From assembly GCA_949751835.1 (NCBI GenBank), contig CATKHK010000029.1:124001-188000 (forward strand): DNA of 64,000 bases, read 5' to 3'. Made by a program: the position numbers and the translations under genes. Source of the stretch: Blepharisma japonicum. Lineage: Eukaryota; Ciliophora; Heterotrichea; Heterotrichida; Blepharismidae. Shown one piece after another: positions 20,771 to 31,040 of this stretch. The number at the start of each line of letters is the position of its first letter. Within the stretch, counting starts at the first letter, position 1. The notes under the pieces are model-generated. The model was not told where the DNA came from, searched no databases, and was given only the letters and a program-made list of their open reading frames with translations.

Positions 20771-21916
20771 TTATATATGTTTAACTATTTCTTGTGTTAA
20801 CTTGGAGAACTCTTCTTTATCTTTCAGCTTCCTTCTATTGAAATTGGTAACCAAGTAGCTCTTTAAATCTTCTTGCTGCTCAATGAAATTTAGTCTGCAC
20901 AAACTCCATAGTGAATGCACAATGGAAATATCAGAAAGTTTTTCTCCTTGATTTATAAAGGCTTTTATCATTCCAATTGTCCACTCCACAAATTCACGCC
21001 TTTTAACGTTGCCTTTTACAGCTAATGGCAAATATCTTGCATATGCAAATAATAGTCCAACGGCATCTCCAATTTCCATTTGTTTCCCATGAGGATTTTC
21101 AATGATTTCTTTTTCAACGTCATCATATAAATCAACAGTCCCTTGCCCAACCTTTATAAAGCTTGCTAAGCAATGTGCTAAACTTCTTGTTTCCATTATA
21201 TGTTTATTTTCTCTTATTTGTCTATTAAACAATCCAAAGAGTTCTTCATTTCCTAAGTTTTTAAGTCCAAACATATAAATGATAATACTCAAATCTTCAC
21301 CGTACAGATCTTTCGATATTCTAAATACTTGTCCTTCTAAAGCCACTAGAAATTTATCGTCAATTAAATTCTTTTTTCCATACACTTTTACAATAGTGGC
21401 CACACATTTCGCATTCATTTTGTTTTCTTTGCAAATTTTATTTTTGATAATATCTCTCAGTTTTACCCAAAATTCCTCTGAGCCTTTATCTACTTGGTCA
21501 AATGATCTAACGATGCATTGTATATTTTCATAGTTGATAGAGTCAACAAGGCCTTTTATTATACGTTTTTCGATGCTTGACCACAAGATATCATCATCAA
21601 TATCTAAATTGACGAGATGTACCAGCAAAGTTTGGATTGTATTCATTCCATAGTCATCGGTAAGTGCGGGAATTTCTTTAACAGCTTTTTGCACGGCAGG
21701 TAGGCTGGTTCATGTTATGGATTCTGAGTTAACAAGTCTTTGGGCTGCTCTGTATAGTGCAGCTAAGGCTTTAACCGGCTTTTCTCGAATTCAAGGCTTG
21801 TAGTTATTAGAATTGTTTAAACAATCAAGATGTGTTTGCAGCTCATTTGGAAGTTTTCCAATTTCATCAATACTAGCAAATCGATTAAGATTTCTAATGC
21901 ATCGAAAAATGATCAT
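20771..21916 (-). CDS. Helical-repeat (HPR/RAP-type) protein, probably mitochondrial
   Basis: 381 aa, two TGA-Trp codons near the N-terminus. The start MIIFRCIRNLNRFAS is basic and amphipathic, like a mitochondrial presequence. The body is an array of two-helix units of about 37 residues (INYENIQCIVRSFDQVDKGS; MNAKCVATIVKVYGKKNLID; GEDLSIIIYMFGLKNLGNEE), the pattern of heptatricopeptide/octotricopeptide organellar RNA-binding proteins of alveolates. No RAP domain was seen at the C-terminus. A role in mitochondrial RNA or ribosome biology is inference. It is tail-to-tail with the TPR gene. Confidence 0.6.
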
Positions 21917-22225
21917 TTTATTGATAAAATATTTACCATTTTTAAAGCATTTCTATAGAGACACAATACTTTAAAAATTAATTGGCATCATTCAGGCCTA
22001 TTTATGCAGTTTTAATAGTAATTTATTTCCCAAGCTCAATAATTTTAGAAATTGCAGCTCTGGATTTTTAATTTTTAATAAAAATCTGATATACTTTTTG
22101 GGTTTTCTTTCTTTATTTTAGCTTTAAGAAAAAATAACTAAATTTTTCTTTATTTGAAACTCTAATTAATTCCTATTTCTGAATTTTTATTTGACGAAAA
22201 CCCATTTTGGTTCACCATTCAAAAA

Positions 22226-22330
22226 ATGGTGCAAGGCCAGGATCTGAACCAGCATCAAAATGTCTGAGGACAGGAAACAAAGAAGATCGAAAATCCTAGA
22301 CCACTGCCTTTGAAGCACGTGGGCTGACTT
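22226..22330 (-). other. tRNA-like / pol III-like element, uncertain
   Basis: On the minus strand the stretch contains an A-box-like TGGTCTAGGAT and, about 53 nt later, a B-box-like GGTTCAGATCC (one mismatch), then CTTGCACCA and a T6 run. Spacing suits a tRNA with a long variable arm or intron, and TGTC-CTCA-GACA forms a hairpin. I could not fold convincing acceptor and T stems, so it may be a degenerate tRNA or another small RNA. The rest of the spacer 21917-22415 shows nothing recognisable. Confidence 0.25.
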
Positions 22331-22415
22331 CCGGTTCTTCTAATTTTTTATAATTAAGCAAAAAAATTGAGTTAAGCTATATATAGTTTCTATGTAAGAC
22401 CATACATATATTAAT

Positions 22416-22754
22416 ATGGCAAAACAAGGAGGTAAGGCTAAACCTGCTAAGAAGCAAAAAAGAGTGAAGAAAGATAAGTCTGGACCAAAAAAACCTAAGT
22501 CAGCTTTCATGTTCTTCTCTCAAGATAGAAGACAGACACTTAAAACTGAGCAGCCTGATCTCAAAATTACCGAACAATCGAAAGTAATTGGTAAGGAATG
22601 GGGTGAATTAACTGATGCCGAAAAAGCCCCTTATCAAGAAAAAGCAAGTCAAGATAGAGAAAGATATAATAAGGAGAAGGCCTCAAGTCCTAAGGAAGAA
22701 GAAAAGAAGGAAGAGCCTGAAGGTGACGAAGAGGATGAGGAGTCAGAAGATTAA
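22416..22754 (+). CDS. HMG-box chromatin protein (HMGB/Nhp6-like)
   Basis: 112 aa. A Lys-rich N-terminus is followed by one HMG box at about residues 25-95 (GPKKPKSAFMFFSQDRRQTL, then KVIGKEWGELTDAEKAPYQE and ERYNKEK), and an acidic tail (EEEKKEEPEGDEEDEE). This is the usual single-box architecture that bends DNA in chromatin. Short, intronless and complete, with a high Lys content typical of an abundant nuclear protein. Confidence 0.95.
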   Translation: MAKQGGKAKPAKKQKRVKKDKSGPKKPKSAFMFFSQDRRQTLKTEQPDLKITEQSKVIGKEWGELTDAEKAPYQEKASQDRERYNKEKASSPKEEEKKEEPEGDEEDEESED

Positions 22755-23093
22755 ATATTTTCTAATAAAATAAATCAAAAAATTCAAAATCATTTTAATT
22801 ATTTTTTGACTGTTTATATCTTTTTGAGGTCATTGTCGAGGAATTAGCCTCAATTTTGTAAGAACGGAATAAATAAGCAATCGGAAGGAGTTGAATAAAT
22901 TTATTGGCGAGATAAATCTTCTTAAAAATAGATGACAATAGGAGCGAATTGTATATAACTCCATTTACTGATAGTGAATAAATTTTAAATCGAATTAAAA
23001 TGAAAAATCAGCGGCAAAAGCAATTCTCCAACTTTTTTCATTGCTCTATAAAATATCCCTATATATTCCATATAAATAATTTCTAAAATAATT

Positions 23094-23234
23094 ATGAATA
23101 AGCATCGCTTGGGGCATATTCGCTCGAGAAAAGTTTTAAAAGAAACATATTTAGATGTAAACAAGCATCAAGGATATTGATGCCTAAAATCAAAAATTCG
23201 TTTTTTTATTTCCATAATTGCGTGTATCAAATAA
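23094..23234 (+). CDS. Possible small protein, 46 aa (TGA = Trp)
   Basis: ATG at 23094, TAA at 23232-23234, one TGA read as Trp. The N-terminal 28 residues are basic (NKHRLGHIRSRKVLKETYLD), followed by Cys/Trp and a short hydrophobic end (RFFISIIACIK). It looks more coding than its AT-rich surroundings and converges on the EGF-like gene with 30 bp between. No family recognised. Spacer 22755-23093 shows nothing else. Confidence 0.35.
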
Positions 23235-23264
23235 TATTAAATCTTACAATTATAACCGCTTTAC

Positions 23265-24143
23265 TTATTCAGATTTTAACTTCCTTTTTTGATAATAACT
23301 ATAAATTATATAGCAAAATACAATAATGCCAAACACTCCCAGACAAATTCATGCTATAAAGAGAATAGAAAAAGGGTGGTCCATAGATGGATTAATTCAA
23401 CTGGCATCATCAATTACACTTCTAATTGTGTTTCCTTGAATTGGCTTATCAATAAAGATTTCATAATATCACCTTCCACTCACTTTAGAATTTGCAGGAA
23501 TTGTATCTATATTTACAGAAAAATTTATTTGGACTCCTTCGAAATTATATTCATTTATAGAATATTTGTAATAGCCATATTGGCTAGATGGGCGATTATA
23601 ATCTATAAAATTCAATATTAAATATCCATTCATTAAATTCGATGTAATAAAATTTCCATCATTATAAACATAAATGAATTCAGTATTATCAAGAATGGTG
23701 ATATTACTCGTATCATTGAAATCTTGTAAATAATAATTATCGATATACGTACCATTCGTAATGGTTTTGCATTGCGGTTTAACTGTCCAGAGTAAATTTG
23801 TTTGGTTTGATACCCTTAAGCAATTTGAAAATCCAGGTATAGATGGGTTATATTTGGAATTGAAAATGCAAGAATCCATAATAGGAAATATCAAGGTTAA
23901 ATCACAATTTATATCACGCTTTTTTTCACAATATAGTCCATAATAGTCCTCAGGGCATAAGCACCCATCTGAAATAAAGGTAGATTGCTCGCATTGATTG
24001 CTATCGACATTTAAATAATAATCATCCCGAGACACTTGGATTCCATTGCAATAATAATTATCACCCATTATACGAACTAGATGACCATATTCAGAGCAGT
24101 ATAGAGTGTTCACAGTAATTATGATAATATAAATTAATATCAT
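23265..24143 (-). CDS. Type I membrane protein with EGF-like extracellular domain
   Basis: 292 aa when three TGA codons near the 3' end are read as Trp; a standard-code reading stops early at 23469 and loses the membrane anchor. Residues 1-16 are a signal peptide (MILIYIIIITVNTLYC). The ectodomain has an EGF-like Cys cluster (CEQSTFISDGCLCPEDYYGL, then YC and C) and many N-x-S/T sites. A single TM (FSILFIAWICLGVFGIIVFCYIIY) precedes a short basic tail YQKRKLKSE. Probably a surface receptor or adhesion protein; ligand unknown. Confidence 0.7.
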
Positions 24144-24293
24144 TTTTAACTAAATTTAGATTTATTTATAAATATGGATCAGATAAGATACAAATTAATT
24201 TTATGAGCATTTATTTTATGATTAAAAAATATTTGTATATAAGTTTCATAATTTTTTCATGGTATTTAAAGAAATCTTGTTCTTGATAATTAA

Positions 24294-24366
24294 TCCGAGA
24301 TAGTATAGTGGTCAAGTATCCCTGCCTGTCACGCAGGGGACCCGGGTTCAATTCCCGGTCTCGGAG
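24294..24366 (+). tRNA. tRNA-Asp (anticodon GTC)
   Basis: 73-nt cloverleaf: acceptor TCCGAGA pairs with TCTCGGA, discriminator G, A-box TAGTATAGTGG, anticodon loop CTGTCAC within a perfect CCTGC/GCAGG stem, and B-box GGTTCAATTCC in a CCGGG/CCCGG stem. A T6 run (24367-24372) follows immediately as pol III terminator. No intron. The surrounding spacers (24144-24293 and 24373-24755) are AT-rich with no supported gene. Confidence 0.97.
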
Positions 24367-24755
24367 TTTTTTATCTCATTTTTCTCTATTTTTATAAGAT
24401 AAACACAACACAATTATACTTATTTTATTTGCACGGTATATTGATTAATAATTACACTATAGTGGATTATTAAGTTACAGTTTATAATTAAAAATTTGCC
24501 ATGAGCTGAAGAATTAAATAAAAATAAGGAAGTCGCTTGAAGCACTCTCAAACGATAAAACAGTAAATTAAAGCTTAATGCTAAAAATTGAAATTGGCAT
24601 AATAATTTGATTTAGTAAAATGAGCAATAGTACAATATAACCATCAACAATAATGCCATAATAAATTTTGCCACGCTTGGCTTATTTTATTTTCAGACTG
24701 TTCTTAAATGAAGCCAAATCAAATGAAAATCGTTTTTTAAAATTTTATTAATAAC

Positions 24756-25586
24756 TTAACTTTTCGTTCTGTTCTTAAAATGTGTATCCAATCTATCTAA
24801 CAAAGAAACTGTAAGACATGCGTCAATAATATACTGCACTATTCTAAACTGCCATCCAGAGCACACAATTCTCATTTTTCCCATTCTGCTTTTCTCATTT
24901 TCTACACATTTCTTCAAAACTCCCCAAGTAGACTTCCCTTCCATTTCTCCATATTTTTGCAACTGAGTTTTTGCAAAATCTAAAGGCATGACCGCCGCAG
25001 TATTAATAATTCCAACTATAACTCCTATATATAAAAGTTCTGAATATAACAGTTCTTCTTTATGTGTATATTTTTTTGTAATTTCTTTAAAGAACGAAGT
25101 GCAGCCTAAAAATGTGACTCAAGAAACAGTTTGCTTGAATAATAATGGCTGAATACCTCTGAAGGCTTCATGTTTTAGGTTCTTTTCACGAAAAAATTGT
25201 CTAATCGTTGCTTTCGGTGATGTCATAATCCAGGTCTTTAGTCTTTCTAAAGGACAGATTATATAGGCTTCTATAGCAGCAATAGAAAGACCAGTCAATG
25301 TTTGTACAGCATTTTCGTTTCTTATAAAAGTTCTAAAAAATCTTGGAAAATGAACCATCATTGGAAATCGGTATGCCTGCTTAAAAGAATTTCTTATAGC
25401 ATTAGGGATTAATCCTGTGTATAGTTTTAGAACCCCATTGCTTTTGATATCATTTATTATAAATTTATAAGGATCAACATGCGGATTTGCTTGGGCTTGT
25501 GTTTTTACATATTCAAAAGGATGCTCAAAAGGTAATGCAGCTATTGTCCTTGAAATTCCTATTAAGCTGGCATAAAAAATGTCCAT
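24756..25586 (-). CDS. Mitochondrial carrier family protein (SLC25)
   Basis: 276 aa in one frame with one TGA-Trp between repeats 2 and 3. Three tandem units of about 95 residues are seen, each with the carrier signature P-x-D/E-x-x-K: PFEYVK (first), PLERLK (second) and PLDFAK (third). Length and tripartite structure are typical of inner-membrane metabolite carriers. The matching [YF][DE]xx[KR] motifs are weak and the substrate-contact residues do not identify a subfamily, so the substrate is open. Confidence 0.85.
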
Positions 25587-25614
25587 TTTATCATTAACTT
25601 AAAAATGAAAAATT

Positions 25615-28383
25615 TTAATAGTCAAGCGGAGGAGGAGATAAATCTCCATTTTGAGAATTGATTGATAAGCAGCTTGGCTTTCTAAATCGGCTATGCAACG
25701 GGGAATTTTCCAAACTTAGTTTTGATGGTCTTACAATAGCCATCTGAGTATCTTTCCACAGTTTCTCAAGCTTAATAATGAATTCTTTTGTCAGCTCGAA
25801 GTTATGAGCTTTCATTTGTGGAATTGCCACATTTTCTTGGATTTCCATATATTTTTTAATCCATTCCCCTAATACTTCATGTAATTTATTGATTTCCAAT
25901 TGCTTTCTCATTAATTCTTTATCGCATATATTTTTGAGTCCTTCCAAGTATATTTTCCATCTTGATTTTTCTTTCATATAAATTTCAAGATTCTGCTTCT
26001 GGTAAGTTTCAAGGAGAGACTTAAAAACATTGCATTCATTTTTTACTTGCTCATAGCCATTTTTCATATTACGGCTGAACATTGTTTGAAGCTGCAGGTT
26101 GGTTTCTAAACTCCTGAACTTGAACCCATCTTCATGTTCCGTAAATGAAGATTTTTGATGCGAAAAGTCTTCGAAATGGTGCTTGATGACTGATATTGAT
26201 GTTTTCATTCTGGAACCTTTCCTCACGATAGCTGGAGTCTCCATAGTGACATGAGGGACCTGCTTAATAGGCCTGATAATCTTCCCTTTTAAATTGTTGC
26301 TGCTCTCAATCACATGCTCTTTATTTCAGTGTTCAGTTTCAAGTTTTTCTATAATACTTATCAGTTTATTATAAGATTCATTTAAATGATTTATCATTAG
26401 TTCGTATTCAGAAATTCTTTTTTCTTGGTTTCTCACAAGCAGCACTTTCAAGTTAAATTTTTCTTTGAGCAAATTATATTTCCATTGAGTATCATAATAG
26501 CACCTCAAAAGTTCACTATTAGCAATCCCAGATTGTATTATTTGTTTTTTCAATTGGAAAATGATAATTTCGTTACTCAGCTTAGTTTCGCTTTCTAATG
26601 CTGAGCACAATTCTTGAGTGTATTGGTCTTGTGACTGTATATATTCTTCATCTAGAGGAATGTCAATTCCAATTTCTGACTGCTTAAATGCTTTCAAGTA
26701 TGACTCTTCAGTATAAACTCTTTGCTCTGTTGTTAAAAGCATATCTGTTTTTGGGTCTACGAATTCCCACTCTGCCACGCTTTCTCCTGAATTTAATTTT
26801 CCTAAAGTGATACTAAACCTCTCGCTCATTTGACTTAGATGGTGTTTCAAAATTTCAACTTGGCGATGCAAGATTTCATTTTCCTTAACCAATAACCGAA
26901 CAGAATCTTCATCACTTGACTTAATTACAGAAACTTTTTTGTACATTTCAAAATATTCCAGCGCTGAAGCTTCAGCTTTCAGTCTCTTTTTCCTTTCGCT
27001 ATTCAATTCTTTTTCGAGTTCTGCAATTCTTTCGCTTGAGGCTTCTTTTTCTTGCCTCAAGCTTGCTAATTCTTCAACATATTGGTCATAATGAAGTAAA
27101 TCTTCAAGACCTTTGGATTTATCTTGGTTAAAAGAAGGTCCAAAATCTTCAATAGAAGTTGGAGAAAAAAGATCATCAGTTGGAGCAGTCGATATATTTG
27201 TTAAACTTCTAGCTATCATTATAGGAGAAGTGATTTCACTTGAGTAGTGCCCTTTTAATCTGGAAATTTCATCTTTTGCCTCAGTTAATTGCTGCTTCAG
27301 CTGGTTAATCATTCGAATATACTCTTCTGGAGACCTTTTAATATTCATCTTCGCTTGGTTTTTTATAGTTTTTGCTCTTTGAGCAAATTTAAGAGTATTC
27401 AGTGTGTCATCAAAATTCCTAGGATGAGGCGAGCAGCAGACAATTAAAGTGGTTTTGTAGTTCCCACCTAATGATTCCTGCAGTAGCCTTGTTAATTTTG
27501 AATCTCTGTATGGAATATGGTCAGACCCATTTGTGAGTGCATGAATTACATTTCCAAGAGCACTTAATGATAAATTAATTTTTTTAGCCTCTTCTAGTTT
27601 ATTGCCTGTAACGCCAGTTTGGTTAATTTTTTCACATCCTGCTAAATCAACTAAATTTAATATCCCTCGCTTTTCAGAGTCGTTCGAGAGCTTCTGGTTT
27701 ATCTCTAGCATAAATAATTGATGGCTCCTTGAGCTTACACTATTCATTTTTGTAGATGCCACTGTACGATTGCTTTCTCCTAATGACAAAACGTCCATTA
27801 TTTCTTCTTCACATACCACATACATTTCAGTCAGCCCGTGCACATAAATTCCTTTTCTTGGATCTTCTTTAATTTTTAAATTTGCACTATTATTTCCTAA
27901 TAAATCTTTAAGTTTTTCTTTATAAATTTCCAGCATAGAGCATTTTAATGTAATTTCTGCTTCATTCTTAATATTTGCTAATGACTCAAAAACCAATCCA
28001 CTGGCTCTTGGAATAATGCCTTGAGATTCTTTATCATAAATATCAAGACCCATCATTGTAAAAGATTTTCCTGAACCAGTTTGTCCATAAGCAAAGACGG
28101 TGCCATTATAGCCACTCAGGACATCTTCTATAATTGGTTTGCCAATAAATTCAAAAATATCGCTTTGAGATGTTTCTGGTGAAAAAACTTTATCATAAAC
28201 GAATGGGTCTGAGTCCAATCCTTGCTTTACTAATACACTGGTTTCATTCGGAAAAGAATAAAGATCGAGTTTTGTTTCTGGAAGTTGAAGTTCTATATCA
28301 ATTAGGGGTCTAAACCTTGCAATAACTTTTATATTCTTACCAGTTTCCTCTCTTTCTCTGATAGAAGTTTTGCTTCTTCTCAT
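25615..28383 (-). CDS. Kinesin with N-terminal motor and coiled-coil tail
   Basis: 922 aa; one TGA read as Trp joins the motor-bearing part to a 230-residue tail that a standard-code reading would drop. The motor (about residues 15-350) has P-loop GQTGSGKS, switch I NSVSSRSH, switch II LVDLAGCE and the YRDSKLTRLLQESLGG motif, closest in style to kinesin-1-like N-kinesins. A neck and interrupted coiled coil follow (EELASLRQEKEASSERIAEL and more), and the C-terminus is a short basic/Pro segment. Plus-end transport on microtubules is expected. Cargo-binding region unrecognised. Confidence 0.93.
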
Positions 28384-29137
28384 ATTATTTTGAGATGGAT
28401 ATTACATAGAATGAAATAAAAATAAAATCTTTAAGATTAATTTTTTAAAAAATTAGTTCTTGAGGTATTTTACTGGGTCAGCATAATCCTAAAGATGTAA
28501 ACTATTGTATAAGCAATTTTTATAATAGATAGTATTATATTAAATCTTTAACTTTGATGAATAGAAAATTTTTGCACCTCTTGAAATTAAAATATTGACA
28601 ATTTATGCCTAAAGTTATATTTATATGATGCCAAAGTGAAAACTAAATTTTTTTTAATTGGAGCGTTAAAAGTAAATTACAAAATTTTCAAGTTTACTGG
28701 ATCATTTTTGAATAGGATCAAGTTCTTGAGTGAGGCAATTAATTCACCAGTAGCTTTATACAGCAAATTCAAAAGCGTTAAAATTAATGTTAAAATAGGA
28801 AATCTCAAAGCAATCATCTATAATTTGCATTTTACATTTCTCCTTATAATTAATTCTTATCACTTCAAATTGTCTGACCCTCAAAGAAATGTCTAATTAA
28901 TCAAAATCTCAATCGTTTGTTTAGAAACTTTTTGTGGATTTTTAATTTAATATTTATGAGATTGAACAGCATAATCCCCTGGAAAGCTTCTTGATTTTTT
29001 TAGTTTTCTTTTCCTAATTAAAATAAAAATATTTTAATCCATTTCCTTAGTAAACTCAGTCCATGAAATTCATATAATTTTAAAATGTAACCCGCCCATA
29101 TTTATCTTAACTAAATTAAAGTTCAAACCTTTGCTAT
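28384..29137. other. Intergenic, 754 bp
   Basis: Divergent spacer between kinesin and the GSK3-like kinase, strongly AT-rich. A plus-strand frame of 86 codons (28636-28896) is open but starts at GTG, has no upstream ATG in frame and no recognisable domain; I do not call it a gene. No RNA gene seen. Confidence 0.5.
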
Positions 29138-30070
29138 ATGGAAACATTTCATCCTTTAGATCAGCATTGCTTCAATGGTAGGCCGGATTACCGCTTCGAA
29201 AAACTTATAGGTTCTGGGAGTTTTGGATCAGTGTACAAAGCTTACAGCATACAAAACAATCTTGCAGTCGCTATAAAAAGATCTGCTAAATCTGGAAGTC
29301 TAGTTTCCCGAGAATATAAGATCCTGAAAGAGACCGCTTCATCAGAAAACTGCGTTAGGCTCCTTGATATATTTTATTCGATAACAGATGATGGTAAATA
29401 TATACAGCACCTCGTATTTGAATATTTACCTGAAAATCTCTCACGATTTATAAGGAATCGTAAAAGAGCGCACCACCCTTTAAATCACGTTGAAATCTGT
29501 TCAATTTTCAAGCAAATTTTGCAAGGGCTGCAGTTCATTCATAGCAAAAATATTCTTCATAGAGATCTTAAGCCTGAAAATGTTTTAATTGATCCTATTA
29601 CGATGAGAGTCAAATTATGCGATTTTGGTAGCGCAAAAATTCAAACTGATAAAAACACGCCTTTTATTGTTTCAAGGTACTATAGAGCCCCAGAGCTAAT
29701 ATTTTGTAATTGCAAATACGGAAGTGAAATCGATATATGAGCAGCAGGATGCATTTTTCTTGAACTGTTTTTGGGCTCACCTGTCTTTTTAGGAAAAAAT
29801 GAAGGAAATCAATTTATACAGCAAGCTAATATTCTGGGACCCCCATCACTAAGTGACATAATAAGACTCACTGAAAACACACAAATAAAGCCAAAGATTG
29901 CAGCAAAGGCAATAAAAATCGGCAAAAAACAAAACATTTTGGAGTTCTTAAGAAGAAGTCCAAAAGCTAATGAAGCCTTGGATCTTATACAAAATATGCT
30001 ATCATGAGATCCCACTAAGCGTCCAAGCGCCACTGAGTGCTTAAATCATCCTTTTTTCGATGTATGCTAA
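29138..30070 (+). CDS. GSK3/shaggy-like protein kinase
   Basis: 310 aa, two TGA-Trp codons (29738 and 30005). Kinase motifs: GSGSFG at 25-30, VAIKR Lys47, HRDLKPEN from 141, DFGSAK at 162-167, and SRYYRAPELIF at 179-189, the GSK3 hallmark. The activating tyrosine position of GSK3 (Tyr in SYICSRYYRAPE) is Phe176 here (PFIVSRYYRAPE), so activity should not depend on that phosphotyrosine. The protein is almost only catalytic domain, short in both tails. GSK3 family is clear; the specific role is unknown. Confidence 0.9.
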
Positions 30071-30118
30071 TAATCTTAACTGCAAAAATAATTAAAAAGT
30101 ATTACGAATTAATAAAAA

Positions 30119-30433
30119 ATGAGCGGGACTGAAATTTCAGATGATCTAAGCGCTACATCAACACCGATCATGTTTATGAGCCCAGAAAGCTCGGTTAAAA
30201 AAATTAAAATTGTGGTAAGAACTATTTAGTCTGCTGAACTTCTTAAAAGATTAGGGATTGAAGGCAAAAAACGATTTACAAAGACTCCAATACGATGCGA
30301 TTCGACCCGAAAAAGATTTATTAGGATTCCTCGAATATTAAGCCCGAGAAAGCCCGCAACTCCAAGCATTTTTAGAGCTATGAGAGGGCCTCCAAAATTA
30401 ATAGTCACTTATAAAGAAAGCACAAATAAATAA
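30119..30433 (+). CDS. Small basic protein, 99 aa (one 15-nt intron)
   Basis: Exons 30119-30214 and 30230-30433. The intron removes an in-frame TAG, after which the frame runs to TAA. The first third is acidic/Ser-Thr (SGTEISDDLSATSTPIMFMS); the rest is very basic with SP/TP sites (RFTKTPIRCDSTRKRFIRIP; LSPRKPATPS). Composition suggests a nucleic-acid- or cytoskeleton-associated regulator phosphorylated by proline-directed kinases, but no family is recognised. It lies between the GSK3-like kinase and Tfb5 genes, same strand. Confidence 0.6.
30215..30229 (+). other. 15-nt intron
   Basis: GTAAGAACTATTTAG, phase 0, with an in-frame TAG; classic donor GTAAG and acceptor TAG. Confidence 0.85.
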
Positions 30434-30497
30434 TTGATATTATATATGCGTAATAGATTGCTGTTTTATTTACAAAGTTTTTTATAATTTTAAAGAA

Positions 30498-30720
30498 ATG
30501 GTGAGAACTACTGAAGGGACCTTTATTTCTTGGTATTCCTTATGATAGTGATGAGCCTATTAAACAGTTTTTGAGGAATCTGGATCAGACTCATAAATTC
30601 ATACTGAGAGATTTAGGAGAAGGCCAATTGTTCATTAAATCAGATAAGAGGAATTTCGTAAAAGAAGAAGTTGAAAAATTTTTAGATCAGCATACTTTTA
30701 AAAGGCCAGAGCTTGCTTAG
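30498..30720 (+). CDS. GTF2H5: TFIIH subunit Tfb5/TTDA (GTF2H5), start region irregular
   Basis: From 30514 a 68-codon frame reads KGPLFLGIPYDSDEPIKQFL, then HKFILRDLGEGQLFI and VKEEVEKFLDQHTF, matching the whole Tfb5 fold (usual length about 70 aa). The ATG at 30498 is one base out of that frame. Two readings reconcile them: a 16-nt intron GTGAGAACTACTGAAG (30501-30516), giving MGPLFL; or one extra base at 30513, since skipping it gives MVRTTKGPLF, which fits the conserved M-V-x-x-x-K-G start better. Tfb5 stabilises the TFIIH helicase core in transcription and nucleotide excision repair. Confidence 0.8.
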
Positions 30721-31040
30721 TTTTAATATGCCCAGTAATAAATTATAAGTTCATGAGTTTATTCATATCGAATTCATTTGAATGAATTAAAATAATTCAA
30801 TGTGCTGTGATTTAAAGAGACAAATTAAAAAGATTTCTAATAGTAAATATTTGCAAGTATAAAAATTATCAATTTTGAATTTTTAAATAAGTTATTAAAT
30901 AATTAATTTTATTATAACAAATCTAGAATTAATAGTAAAGAGTGCTACAATTTTTAATAGCTCTATGAAATCATTTTAGACTCAATAGAATTATAGCATT
31001 AATTTAATATTAAAAAATCTCTTTATATACATTTCTCACC

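Noticed and set aside
22226-22330. Selenocysteine or UCA-anticodon tRNA (CTTCAAA loop)
   Set aside because: No pairing stem flanks the TCA triplet; a TGA-decoding tRNA cannot be claimed from it.
28636-28896. 86-codon plus-strand frame between kinesin and the GSK3-like kinase
   Set aside because: Begins at GTG with no ATG in frame upstream, no domain, and Lys/Ile/Phe-rich composition expected from AT-rich spacer. Kept only as a note.
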